Shown piece by piece: positions 38,901-46,979 of a stretch of DNA of 64,000 nucleotides; position 1 is the stretch's first letter; the number at the start of each line of letters is the position of its first letter. A program made the position numbers and the translations under genes. The notes beneath the pieces are model-generated. The model ran no database searches and was not told the origin of the DNA. It saw only the letters and a list, made by a program, of their open reading frames with translations. Location of the stretch: contig NZ_JAMOFV010000006.1 of assembly GCF_023656515.1 (NCBI RefSeq), positions 2,023,243 to 2,087,242 on the forward strand. The letters are read 5' to 3'. The DNA comes from Clostridium swellfunianum. GTDB taxonomy: Bacteria; Bacillota; Clostridia; Clostridiales; Clostridiaceae.

Positions 38901-40163
38901 CTATAAGATACTGCTCATAAGTTGATAATCATCTTCCTGAACTCCTCCGGTTAAAGGCCTTATTCCGGAGTTTAGAAAAGTACACCTTATAACTGATTTA
39001 GATCCAAATCTCAAACGTATAGAATCTACCGCTTTATCGAGAGCACTGTTTTTGGCATTATCTTTTTCTTCAAACAGTGTCAATTGGCAAAATTCATTTG
39101 TGCATAATTCTGAAACTCTTACTCCAATATGCCTCAATGGTTCCCCCTTCCAAATCTCATCAAATAATTCGCATGCAAGCTGAGCTATTTTCTTTGTACT
39201 GTCTGTATAGAAATATACTTTGCGTTGTCTGCCTTGATTAAAAAATTCATTAGTCCTTATATGTACTGATACCAGGCTGCAACAGTTTCCTGAGTCTCTA
39301 AGTCTCATTCCAACTGTCTCACATAATGATAATATAACCTTATGTGCTTCATCTCTGCGTGTTACATCAAAAGGGATAGTTGTACTGTTTCCAATACCTT
39401 TCATATCTATATGATTTGACTTTCTAACATCTGAAAACTCTATTCCATTAGCATAATTCCAAATCATCTGTCCATGGCTCTTTAACTTTTCCTTTAAAAG
39501 CTTTAAATCGCAGTTGGCTAAATCTCCTATAGTAAATATGTTTAAGTTATGCAGCTTTGGAAGTGTAGCTCTTCCAACCATGAATAAATCCTCTACTGGA
39601 AGAGGCCACATTTTGTCCTTAATCTCTATAGGGAACAGAGTGATAACCGCATCCGGCTTTTTTATATCAGATGCTACCTTTGCCAAGAGCTTATTATTGG
39701 ATATTCCAATAGAAACAGTAAATCCTAATTCATCCCTTATTCTATTTTTTATTGTATTGGCAAGCTCTATGTAATCAGGGTATAAGTGTTCCATATTAGT
39801 AAAGTCTAGAAAACACTCATCAACCGAAAAACGCTGAATCGTAGGTGTATACTCTTTAAAAATTTCAACCATAGCATTGCTGCACTTCATATATAAATCA
39901 TATTTAGGTGGAACTATATATAATTCAGGACATTTTTCTAAAGCTCTATATACTGTCTCACCAGTCTGTATTTTGAACTTTTTAGCAGGTATAGACTTAG
40001 CTAAAACTATTCCATGCCTTGTAACGGGGTCTCCTCCAACAATAGAGGGGATTTCTCGGATATCTAATGTTGAGCCCTGCTGAAGCATGTGAACAGCTGT
40101 CCAAGATAAATAGGCTGAATTAACATCAATGTGAAATATAACCCTATTATCATTATTTTTCAT
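38901..40163 (-). CDS. dinB: Prophage Y-family DNA polymerase (DinB/UmuC type)
   Basis: This is a translesion polymerase. Catalytic acidic motifs are FHIDVNSAYLSW near the N terminus and FSVDECFLDF, with the conserved SIGISNNKLLAKVASDIKKPD after it; the little-finger domain ends with a clamp-binding-like QLTLF. Length is about 420 residues, the size of DinB/YqjW proteins. AGGGG lies 9 bases before ATG of MKNNDN. A LexA box lies 40 bases upstream, so SOS control is likely. It is the gene nearest the attachment junction on the minus strand. Confidence 0.9.
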   Translation of the reverse strand: MKNNDNRVIFHIDVNSAYLSWTAVHMLQQGSTLDIREIPSIVGGDPVTRHGIVLAKSIPAKKFKIQTGETVYRALEKCPELYIVPPKYDLYMKCSNAMVEIFKEYTPTIQRFSVDECFLDFTNMEHLYPDYIELANTIKNRIRDELGFTVSIGISNNKLLAKVASDIKKPDAVITLFPIEIKDKMWPLPVEDLFMVGRATLPKLHNLNIFTIGDLANCDLKLLKEKLKSHGQMIWNYANGIEFSDVRKSNHIDMKGIGNSTTIPFDVTRRDEAHKVILSLCETVGMRLRDSGNCCSLVSVHIRTNEFFNQGRQRKVYFYTDSTKKIAQLACELFDEIWKGEPLRHIGVRVSELCTNEFCQLTLFEEKDNAKNSALDKAVDSIRLRFGSKSVIRCTFLNSGIRPLTGGVQEDDYQLMSSIL

Positions 40164-40203
40164 ATATTGCATCCCCTAACCAATTGCTACTGTAATTATA
40201 AAA

Positions 40204-40216
40204 GAACATACGTTTG
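40204..40216. promoter_or_regulatory. LexA-type SOS box upstream of prophage dinB
   Basis: GAACATACGTTTG matches the Gram-positive form GAAC-N4-GTTYG and resembles the recA box at 6150. Confidence 0.75.
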
Positions 40217-40286
40217 GTTGTCAATAGTAGTTTATACATTACTATTAATATTTATGTAAAGAAAAAAGGAGCCTTAGCTCCTAAAA

Positions 40287-40499
40287 TTACGCCCACAAAT
40301 CTTTTGTAAGATCTTCAATTAATTTTTTCCTTTTCTGAGTTTCCTCAACGTTAATAGTTATAGACTGATCATCAATACTAAGTACGTCTCCCTCTTTTGC
40401 ATTAGCTGGAAGTTTGCTTTTTAATATATCTATCATGGTCCTATCTTCTTTTTCACAAACAGCATACTCGCCTTCAAATCTATCTATGATAACCTTCAT
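40287..40499 (-). CDS. DUF3006 protein
   Basis: This 70-residue protein has the DUF3006 pattern: IIDRFEGEYAVCEKEDRTMIDI, LPANAKEGDVLSI and a lysine/arginine-rich tail. The family is often encoded beside secreted ComEC-like metallo-beta-lactamase proteins, as here, 13 bases downstream of one. Function is unknown. Its short beta-strand-rich form fits a small barrel. Confidence 0.8.
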   Translation of the reverse strand: MKVIIDRFEGEYAVCEKEDRTMIDILKSKLPANAKEGDVLSIDDQSITINVEETQKRKKLIEDLTKDLWA

Positions 40500-40512
40500 A
40501 AATTCTCACTCC

Positions 40513-42051
40513 TTACTTAGCACATCTATCACATGGATCGTCGTGCACATCTGCAGCTGCTTGCTGAATCGTTCCACTTTTAGTGGTTTTATTTCTAATG
40601 TACTGACAATTCAAATCCTTATGATAGGATTTGCTTGTTCCTGTAGTGAGCCAATATACCTTACTATCTGTACTTGGTGTAGGTGATGGAGTTGGAGTAG
40701 GAGTAGGCTTCGGTGTTGGAGCTGGCTTTGGATTAGATTGATTAGTATCGTTACTTGATGAATTTGAAACAATTCCATTATAGCTTCCAGGACTAGTATT
40801 AAAACTTATATTTGTGCCATCACTTGTAGCTACGACAGTTCCATTTTCATCAGTTCTGTATACCTGTACTCCTTTAGATTTCAATCTATCCATAACTTCT
40901 TGTGTCGGATGTCCGTAGCTGTTACCTTTGCCAACTGAAATCACTCCATAATTAGGGTTTACTTTGTTCAAGAAGCTTTGATTAGTAGAAGATTTACTTC
41001 CATGATGGCCAATCTTTAGTACTGTCGCAGATAAATCTAATCCTTTTGAAACCATTTGGCTTTCCGAAACTGATTCAGCGTCACCAGTTAGCAAGAACGA
41101 AGTGCTTCCATAAGTGAGCTTTATAGTTATAGAATAATCATTAGCATCTTCGTATCCTGAACCATTTGGTGCTAAAATTGTTGCTGTAGCATCACCTATC
41201 TTAAAGCTATCCCCTACAGTTGGAACTGTCAATTGAAGCCCTTTACCTTTTACTGCACTTACAAAGTCTTGAAAGGTTTTAGTAGTTGAAGTTTGTTTTG
41301 GAAAATAAACCTTGCCAACTTTAAATGAATTTATGATATAGTCCATACTTCCTATATGGTCTTCATGGGCATGTGTTCCAACTACAAAATCAAGTGATTT
41401 TATTCCTTGAGTATCTAAATAGTTCTTAATTGTTTGAGCATCATCATTATTGCCAGCATCAATGAGCATACTTGAGTTTCCTTGCTGTATTAATATTGAA
41501 TCTGCTTGACCTACATTGATAAAATGTACTTTTAACTGACCACTAACTGCTTTGTTTGTATCTAGAGCTGGGTCAGCTACTGCAGACACTGTAGTATTAG
41601 TTTCCTCCTTTTTCTTAGCTTCTTCGGCTTTCTTAGCTTCTTCTTGCTTCGCTAGTTCTTCTTTTTTGTCTTTTTCTTCGGCTTCCTTTTTAGCTTCCTC
41701 AGCTTTCTTTTCATCTAATTTTGCCTGTTTTTCAGCATTCTTAGCTGCTAATCTTTCCAACCTCTGCTGTTCATATTTAGCCTGTTCTTCTGGTGTGGGT
41801 GGATTAGCAAATCCAAACCCTCCTAGTAAAGTACAAAATAATAGGAATCCTATTCCTATCTTAGAAATTACCTTTTTTGTTTTAAATTTTTCACTTTTAA
41901 AAAATAAATAATAAGATCCTAGTAATGTTGCTAATATTATTAATATTCCAGCTGCTATTTGAGAAATATTTGTGACTGCTCCTAAAATAAATAAAACAGC
42001 TACTACCTGAAACCATTTCTTTTGTAAAAGTTTATTGTTTTTTAGATTCAA
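40513..42051 (-). CDS. Membrane-anchored ComEC/Rec2-like metallo-beta-lactamase protein
   Basis: In order: two or three N-terminal membrane helices, a K/E/A-rich linker (about residues 95-155), a metallo-beta-lactamase domain with GTHAHEDHIGSMDYI, LLTGDAE and LKIGHHGSKSST, a proline/threonine-rich spacer, and a C-terminal Ada-like cysteine motif (YHKDLNCQYIRN and DDPCDRC). The MBL part resembles the hydrolase domain of ComEC, so an extracellular nuclease or phosphodiesterase is plausible. GGGAGGG lies 6 bases before TTG, the chosen start. The N-terminal cassette is shared with the gene at 48260. Confidence 0.85.
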   Translation of the reverse strand: MNLKNNKLLQKKWFQVVAVLFILGAVTNISQIAAGILIILATLLGSYYLFFKSEKFKTKKVISKIGIGFLLFCTLLGGFGFANPPTPEEQAKYEQQRLERLAAKNAEKQAKLDEKKAEEAKKEAEEKDKKEELAKQEEAKKAEEAKKKEETNTTVSAVADPALDTNKAVSGQLKVHFINVGQADSILIQQGNSSMLIDAGNNDDAQTIKNYLDTQGIKSLDFVVGTHAHEDHIGSMDYIINSFKVGKVYFPKQTSTTKTFQDFVSAVKGKGLQLTVPTVGDSFKIGDATATILAPNGSGYEDANDYSITIKLTYGSTSFLLTGDAESVSESQMVSKGLDLSATVLKIGHHGSKSSTNQSFLNKVNPNYGVISVGKGNSYGHPTQEVMDRLKSKGVQVYRTDENGTVVATSDGTNISFNTSPGSYNGIVSNSSSNDTNQSNPKPAPTPKPTPTPTPSPTPSTDSKVYWLTTGTSKSYHKDLNCQYIRNKTTKSGTIQQAAADVHDDPCDRCAK

Positions 42052-42052
42052 T

Positions 42053-42145
42053 TTCATCCCTCCCATATGAATTATACTAACTGCCTACAATATATTTCTA
42101 CACAAATACATAATTTCCTGCATTTTACTAAAACAAAAAGGAGCT
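42053..42145. repeat. Duplicated upstream segment, copy A
   Basis: About 85 bases upstream of the MBL gene align nearly base for base with 49427-49515 upstream of the 48260 gene, including a TATAAT-like hexamer and the RBS. The distal part is the terminator stem of the preceding DUF4359 gene (AAGGAGC/GCTCCTT). Confidence 0.85.
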
Positions 42146-42477
42146 TATGCTCCTTGTTTCTTCTCAGTAATATCAAGTTTTGTACTTTTGCCTATAGGTA
42201 TAAAATTATTATAGATACCTAATATTTTTATTTTTTCTTCACCAAATGATGTTTCATATACTGAAAATAAAACATAATTCTTACTTTGAGTGGATTCCTT
42301 AATTAATGGTCCACCCAGCAAAGCTACTAAACCTTTCTCTATCGAGTTTGAACTTTCAGCTGAGGCTTTTTCTTTCATCCAACTTACGTAGTTATCTTTT
42401 TTAGGATTTGTGAGCAATGCCGCAAATAGTGCAAATATTAATGTAAGAATAAGTATGTTTCTAAACTTAATTTTCAT
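42145..42477 (-). CDS. DUF4359 family protein
   Basis: This 110-residue protein has an N-terminal hydrophobic segment (ILILTLIFALFAALL), NPKKDNYVSWMKEKA, and a C-terminal KNYVLFSVYETSF followed by KILGIYNNFIPIGK, which together match DUF4359. One membrane helix suggests an exported or anchored protein. AAGGAAGTG precedes the ATG. It lies between the transfer-like operon and the MBL gene and has a terminator at its end. Function is unknown. Confidence 0.75.
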   Translation of the reverse strand: MKIKFRNILILTLIFALFAALLTNPKKDNYVSWMKEKASAESSNSIEKGLVALLGGPLIKESTQSKNYVLFSVYETSFGEEKIKILGIYNNFIPIGKSTKLDITEKKQGA

Positions 42478-42531
42478 CAGTGCACTTCCTTGTTATCTTT
42501 TGTATTTAATTATCAACTAAAAGTTATACAT

Positions 42532-42657
42532 TTATACATTTAGTAGCGTTTCTATCCTATTAATTATATCTGCTATTCTTAAGTCTCTTATATAGCTTTT
42601 CGCCTGTTGTTCCAATTGTTCTATAATGCAGAAGAGATTACTTATATCTTCCATCAT
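42532..42657 (-). CDS. Small 41-residue acidic helical protein
   Basis: ATGATG follows AGGAGG by 4 and 7 bases and opens a frame (MMEDISNLFCIIEQ...) predicted to be helical. It sits 10 bases downstream of the next small gene and is last in the transfer-like operon. I do not recognise a family. Confidence 0.55.
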   Translation of the reverse strand: MMEDISNLFCIIEQLEQQAKSYIRDLRIADIINRIETLLNV

Positions 42658-42666
42658 TTAGCCTCC

Positions 42667-42807
42667 TCATATATAACTCCAAAATCTTGTCTTAATCTTC
42701 TCTTCATCTTTTCTGTCGTTATAAAGTTCAATGCCTATTTCAAACAGCCTTTCATATTCAAATATCTTATCTCTAATTTCATTTATACATTCTACATTGA
42801 TACTCAT
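42667..42807 (-). CDS. Small 46-residue charged protein
   Basis: GGAGG precedes ATG by 7 bases (MSINVECINEIRD...). The product is charged and probably helical, ending KTRFWSYI. It starts 12 bases after the ATPase gene, so it should be translated from the same mRNA. No family recognised. Confidence 0.6.
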   Translation of the reverse strand: MSINVECINEIRDKIFEYERLFEIGIELYNDRKDEEKIKTRFWSYI

Positions 42808-42818
42808 AAAGCTACCTC

Positions 42819-45251
42819 CTATTTCTCTGGCAGTGAGGTTATAAACTTCGCATATTGATTACCATAATTAATAATATTAAGGCTTGTATGAGACTTAAGT
42901 TTAAGTCCATCTTCAATTGTAAATGGTAGCAATTCCTCTTTCAATGCCTCTAGGTTTTCCTTTTCAGTACCAGCTATTAATACATAACTTGCCCCGCTGC
43001 TCTTTAAAGCTGTGAGCAAATCTCTAAGTTGTTTAAGAAAGTGACATGATAATATAAGCCCTAGCCTGTGCCTCCTGAACTCTGTAATATGATTTGAAAG
43101 AAATCTTGCCGTAGTTGGCACCTGATGAACTTCGTCAAATATTACATTACAGAGCCTTGCATCCTTATTGTTTTCACGCATCTGGACAGTCAGCCAAGTC
43201 CTACTTATATAAAATGTTGTAAGTATGTCCCTTACCATACGATTAGGAAATTTATTCTGAGGTATCATTATAAAGATGTTTTTTCCCTCTTCAATATATC
43301 TTGTAAAGTCCTCATCCATGTTTATGTCTGCAGACAGCATATTTTTTATATCTGGATTTTTCTGCAGTATTATTATTCTATTTATTATTCCTATTATAAG
43401 GTCCTCTCTGGTCCCTATAATCTTGCCGCCATCCTTTTCTCTTTTATGAAGTTCTTCCAAATCAAAGAATATATCCTCCTCTTCACCAAAACACTTACAA
43501 TATTTTGCATACCTTATAGCCTCGTTCCTTTTATCCCATCTCCTAAGTATAGTAAATACATCATTTATCTTTGCGCCTGGTCGTATAAATGTTACCATTG
43601 AAGCGGCATGAAGATATCTCAACATTGGTGCTGTGAGTTCTCCTGTACTACTGTCAGTTACAGCATTTATAAGATATTCTACTTGTTCAGCAATTAAATT
43701 GGCAAGTCTTATCCTCTTCCATGGATCCATATCTTCAGTAATAAGTCTGCTTACTTCATTGTAGGCTAAGGCTGGTATATACTCTCTCTCACCAAGTTTA
43801 ATAATAACCTTATCAGATTCAGGTATAATCTCGGCAATCTCTTTTGCGGTGTCGTTGCTTTCAATAAAATCTATTACTATATTACTATAATTGGCCATAT
43901 AACAATCTTTAACTGTTCTTTTAATGGCGGTAGTCTTGCCAGCGTTTTGAGGTCCTACAAATACTTTAGCCAATGCCATAACATTCTTATCCCTGCTCCA
44001 AGTAGCATTAATTCTTTTTCCTCTTAATTCTGCAATCCCTATTCTAACCTTACCATCCTGAAGCTCTGGAGGAACATCAATCTCTCTGCTATCAATATTT
44101 TGTATCTTATATTCTTGCTGCAGGTCCCTTTGTGGCAGCTGAATCAGTTTAGATACTTCTTTATCGCTTAGTATGCAGTGTTTACTCATTGGTACATAAC
44201 TGTAAAGTACTGTATCAAATAAGGACTCCTGCTCCTTCCTGCTTAGGAATCTTGCTACTAATTCATTGTCTTCATTTAAATCTTTATAGCTATTAGTTAC
44301 AAACAGCATATTTAGCTTAGCTTTATTTCTATCAGTACTTTGAGACATAATAGTTATTCTCACCTTGAAAGATTCTGCTGTTAATTTGGCTGTTGTCGCT
44401 GGAGATAGCCCATTATACCTATTCTCTTGTTTAATTGCTTCCATGCTATCAATTTTGATTTGAAATTTGTTCTCCTCAGGTATCTCTTTCTTTTTCTCAG
44501 GTACAACTATACCTAAGATGCTCTCAAATATGAGAAGCTTATATTCAATATAGAGACTTAACAAGGCTTCTGCACTTTGAAACCCTAGCTTTATAGCTTT
44601 GTCCTTGGTGCTCATCTCATTGTCAACTATTTTACCTCTCCTGTAGCTTTCAAATTCATCCTTAGCTGTATTAATCCAGTTCATTCTTTTAATAGGTTCA
44701 ATAGCAATATTTATTCTTATCTTTTCATCACCTTTCAACTGCTTTAAAACGCCCATCATATTTGTTAAAGGATATAGGTCCCCTTTGCTAATGCTCAAAC
44801 TCTTGAAGTTATAATCTCTTAAAACCATCTCACATACTTCTGTATAGCTTTTATTGAAATCATTGACCTCTAATATATTGGTCTTTCTAACCTCTGATTT
44901 ATTGTAAATAGTATGAAGTTTTCCTTCTACCAGCTCGCTGTATTCATCATGTACAGTTAAATAAAACTTAGCCACATTTTGGGGCTCAAACATAATATCA
45001 AAGTATGCTTGCCTTGACTGAGTATAGTTTAAATTTTTAATGCTTATTCGCTGCCTTGGTGTTCTATACATAAGAGAAAATGTATGCGTTAATACTTCAT
45101 TTTGAGAGTTACTTATATTTATATCAGGGATTATCCTAAATGTAGTCACTGGCTCTGCTACTCGTTCTATAAAATAGGCAGAGTTGTTGTCTACCTCCTC
45201 AACATAAGGCACCAAAGAAGTGATTATATTATCTGGCTTAATGTTCCTCAT
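42819..45251 (-). CDS. HerA/VirB4-class transfer-like ATPase
   Basis: An 810-residue protein of the FtsK-HerA superfamily. The N-terminal ~400 residues are an alpha/beta region without a recognised signature. A Walker A motif FVGPQNAGKTTA is near residue 430 and a Walker B with VIFDEVHQV near residue 700, followed by RRHRLGLILSCHFLKQLRD, which is like the C-terminal sensor motif of VirB4, TraG and HerA proteins. The ATG overlaps the stop of the 82-residue gene (ATGA). With two small membrane partners upstream, a DNA- or protein-translocation motor is likely. It is unusual for a tailed-phage prophage. Confidence 0.7.
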   Translation of the reverse strand: MRNIKPDNIITSLVPYVEEVDNNSAYFIERVAEPVTTFRIIPDINISNSQNEVLTHTFSLMYRTPRQRISIKNLNYTQSRQAYFDIMFEPQNVAKFYLTVHDEYSELVEGKLHTIYNKSEVRKTNILEVNDFNKSYTEVCEMVLRDYNFKSLSISKGDLYPLTNMMGVLKQLKGDEKIRINIAIEPIKRMNWINTAKDEFESYRRGKIVDNEMSTKDKAIKLGFQSAEALLSLYIEYKLLIFESILGIVVPEKKKEIPEENKFQIKIDSMEAIKQENRYNGLSPATTAKLTAESFKVRITIMSQSTDRNKAKLNMLFVTNSYKDLNEDNELVARFLSRKEQESLFDTVLYSYVPMSKHCILSDKEVSKLIQLPQRDLQQEYKIQNIDSREIDVPPELQDGKVRIGIAELRGKRINATWSRDKNVMALAKVFVGPQNAGKTTAIKRTVKDCYMANYSNIVIDFIESNDTAKEIAEIIPESDKVIIKLGEREYIPALAYNEVSRLITEDMDPWKRIRLANLIAEQVEYLINAVTDSSTGELTAPMLRYLHAASMVTFIRPGAKINDVFTILRRWDKRNEAIRYAKYCKCFGEEEDIFFDLEELHKREKDGGKIIGTREDLIIGIINRIIILQKNPDIKNMLSADINMDEDFTRYIEEGKNIFIMIPQNKFPNRMVRDILTTFYISRTWLTVQMRENNKDARLCNVIFDEVHQVPTTARFLSNHITEFRRHRLGLILSCHFLKQLRDLLTALKSSGASYVLIAGTEKENLEALKEELLPFTIEDGLKLKSHTSLNIINYGNQYAKFITSLPEK

Positions 45252-45496
45252 ACATTAGTCACCGCCCTTATTATGAAGTAGGTTATTATTGATATGCTTG
45301 ATATCTTTGTCCCAAGCTTTTTATTGCCCATCATAACTATGAATAAACCAAGTATTGCAGCCAGTATAAACATTCCCTCTCCAGCATTAGCGAGAGCTGC
45401 TATAACTTTTAATATGCCGTTGCCAAAAGCTACGAGTCCATCTGTTGCAGTATCAACTGTCCAAGACTTAATAAAATCAGCTATTTTTCCTAGCAT
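45248..45496 (-). CDS. Small two-helix membrane protein in the transfer-like operon
   Basis: 82 residues with an amphipathic start (MLGKIADFIKSW), a central helix (ALANAGEGMFILAAILGLFIVMM split) and a second helix (ISIITYFIIRAV). AGGAGGG precedes the ATG by 4 bases. The size and two-helix hairpin shape recall VirB2/VirB3-type subunits. It is translationally coupled to the ATPase. Confidence 0.6.
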   Translation of the reverse strand: MLGKIADFIKSWTVDTATDGLVAFGNGILKVIAALANAGEGMFILAAILGLFIVMMGNKKLGTKISSISIITYFIIRAVTNV

Positions 45497-45508
45497 AATT
45501 CCCTCCTG

Positions 45509-45862
45509 TTAAAAAGTGATTCCTTTTATTAGTCTGAATATAGCCGGTATCCACTGTATTCCAACATAACCGCCAACAGAATACTTAATGGTTTTCATGC
45601 CTTCGTGCTCATCTCCAGCCATAATTTTCATAAACCCTTTAATCATGAATCCATAAGCGATAGGTTCTGCAAGATCCTTTAGTACATCAATTATAGGTTG
45701 AACGCTACTAGTTATGCTCCCAGCATAAGCTGTATAGCTCATGCCATTTAACATCATCACAGTAACCGAAGCTGTCATTAAGGCTTTATTGACATCTATA
45801 CTTATTTCCTTAACTCTATGTTTCTTTGAGTCCTTTCTAACATAAAACCCATATATCTTCAT
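45509..45862 (-). CDS. Pilin-like (VirB2-like) membrane protein
   Basis: 117 residues. A basic N terminus precedes a hydrophobic segment ending in AYAG, like a signal sequence with a cleavage site (MLNGMSYTAYAG). Two further hydrophobic segments follow (IAYGFMIKGFMKIMAG and SVGGYVGIQWIPAIFRLIKG). This is the layout of VirB2-type pilins of type IV secretion systems. Similarity is by architecture only. Its ATG directly follows the stop of the 34-residue gene. Confidence 0.5.
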   Translation of the reverse strand: MKIYGFYVRKDSKKHRVKEISIDVNKALMTASVTVMMLNGMSYTAYAGSITSSVQPIIDVLKDLAEPIAYGFMIKGFMKIMAGDEHEGMKTIKYSVGGYVGIQWIPAIFRLIKGITF

Positions 45863-45967
45863 TTATTTGTCCCCTTTCCAATCTTTCATAATTTTTTCTA
45901 TCTGCTTCCTGCTTAAAAGAATACCTATTATAACTCCAATGCCTAATTTAAGTAAAAACCTAGTCAT
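45863..45967 (-). CDS. 34-residue single-helix membrane peptide
   Basis: GAGGTG lies 4 bases before the ATG (MTRFLLKLGIGVIIGILLS then a basic RKQIEKIMKDWKGDK). One membrane helix with a positive C-terminal tail. It is the first membrane gene of the transfer-like operon and its stop abuts the ATG of the pilin-like gene. Confidence 0.65.
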   Translation of the reverse strand: MTRFLLKLGIGVIIGILLSRKQIEKIMKDWKGDK

Positions 45968-45995
45968 TTTACACCTCACTGTAAAAAATTTGTGA

Positions 45996-46063
45996 ATACC
46001 TTTTAAAAGTGGTATCTTTTTAATCTCTCCCAGCATACGCTATAGCAAAGCGTTGCTTATAGC
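45996..46063. repeat. Two inverted repeats in the leader of the transfer-like operon
   Basis: ATACC...GGTAT (45996-46015, around TTTTAAAA) and GCTATAGC...GCTTATAGC (46039-46063) lie in the 180 bases upstream of the 34-residue gene. They could be operators, mRNA structures or transfer-origin elements. Confidence 0.5.
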
Positions 46064-46109
46064 TCCCTAGCCAAAAACTACGTATGAATATAAAACCCTT
46101 TAGTATGGG

Positions 46110-46115
46110 TATAAT
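46110..46115 (+). promoter_or_regulatory. TATAAT -10 element of the 16-codon minigene
   Basis: A consensus TATAAT lies 30 bases upstream of the minigene ATG. No good -35 was found. Confidence 0.45.
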
Positions 46116-46144
46116 ATTAACAAATAATATCTGAGGTATTTCGT

Positions 46145-46195
46145 ATGTGGTGGTTAATTGGCGGTTTATTATTATTGTTTTGGTCTAAGTCCTAG
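46145..46195 (+). CDS. 16-residue hydrophobic peptide
   Basis: GAGGT lies 7 bases before the ATG. The peptide (MWWLIGGLLLLFWSKS) is almost entirely hydrophobic with a short polar end. A strong intrinsic terminator starts one base after the stop, and a TATAAT lies upstream, so this is a self-contained transcription unit of about 110 bases. Its mRNA would be antisense to the leader of the minus-strand operon. Size and composition resemble type I toxin peptides or membrane regulators; I recognise no family. Confidence 0.55.
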   Translation: MWWLIGGLLLLFWSKS

Positions 46196-46230
46196 ATAAG
46201 TCTATCCGGTTCGGGTAGGCTTATTTTTTT
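46196..46230 (+). terminator. Intrinsic terminator of the 16-codon minigene
   Basis: ATAAGtCTAtCC pairs with GGgTAGgCTTAT around a GGTTC-type loop and is followed by TTTTTT on the plus strand. Confidence 0.8.
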
Positions 46231-46429
46231 ATTCCCTCCCATCTTCAAGCAGTTCATCTATCTCAGCTCCAAATAGACTTTTCTTTAAAACTGAGCCCCT
46301 TATTAGTACATTTATTAAAGTGTCTTTAATGAACGCGCCTTTAGAGCTATACTGGTTAATAATGTTATAAAGTGCTATCTCCTCAGGTGTTTGCTTAAAG
46401 CTTATGGTTATAGGCTTAAGTTCAGGCAC
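46229..46429 (-). CDS. Ribbon-helix-helix-like regulator
   Basis: About 66 residues with a leading beta strand (KPITISFKQ) then two helices (PEEIALYNIINQYS and KGAFIKDTLINVLIRG), the order of an RHH DNA-binding domain. AGGTG lies 6 bases before GTG, the chosen start. It lies upstream of the transfer-like operon and may control it. Family-level assignment is by pattern only. Confidence 0.55.
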   Translation of the reverse strand: MPELKPITISFKQTPEEIALYNIINQYSSKGAFIKDTLINVLIRGSVLKKSLFGAEIDELLEDGRE

Positions 46430-46583
46430 ACATATCACCTCTTAAAAATTAATAGATTTAGGACATTTTCATGTTTCTAATATATTTATATGCATGAAGT
46501 TTAATTTTTTTCCTAATTATAGTATTTTTTATTAAAATTTATTTTTAATCCTAAAATCAGTATTTAAGCGTAAAAAAAAGCAC

Positions 46584-46787
46584 CTAATCTTCTAGGTACC
46601 AAATATCTTCTACCTTGCGATTAAGTGCTTTGGCAATTGTCAATAATGTTTCTGCATTTCCTTGAACTTTATTAAGCTCTATAGAATTATAGGTGCTGTT
46701 TTTTACTCCTAGCATTTTTGAAAACTCTCTCTGATCCTGCATATATTCTTTCATTCTAATTTCTTTTAATTTATTCTTAACCCCCAT
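46584..46787 (-). CDS. XRE-family (Cro/CI-type) transcriptional regulator
   Basis: 67 residues with a helix-turn-helix: IRMKEYMQDQREFSKMLGVKNSTYNSIELNK, shown here in parts as DQREFSKMLGV and NSTYNSIELNK, then ALNRKVEDIWYLED, typical of short YozG-like XRE proteins. GAGGTG precedes the ATG by 5 bases. It is the most upstream gene of the transfer-like set. Confidence 0.85.
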   Translation of the reverse strand: MGVKNKLKEIRMKEYMQDQREFSKMLGVKNSTYNSIELNKVQGNAETLLTIAKALNRKVEDIWYLED

Positions 46788-46952
46788 GTTATCACCTCAT
46801 AAACTTATCTATTGTTATTATATGTAAATATTCTCCAAACAGGTTAATTTTCCTTCTTTTGTTAGCGCTTTGACAATGAATTATTGACACTTAAATCTGA
46901 TATAAAATAACTGTGACTATAATAGCTATAATTTTTAGACAAAATAAGAAAT

Positions 46953-46975
46953 CCCCAAGGATTTCTCCCTAGGGG
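46953..46975 (-). terminator. Terminator T1 of the 329-residue membrane gene
   Basis: CCCC and GGGG enclose an AAGGATTTCTCCCT core that is also present in the holin terminator at 52465. TTTCTTATTTT follows on the minus strand. Confidence 0.6.
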
Positions 46976-46979
46976 TAAT

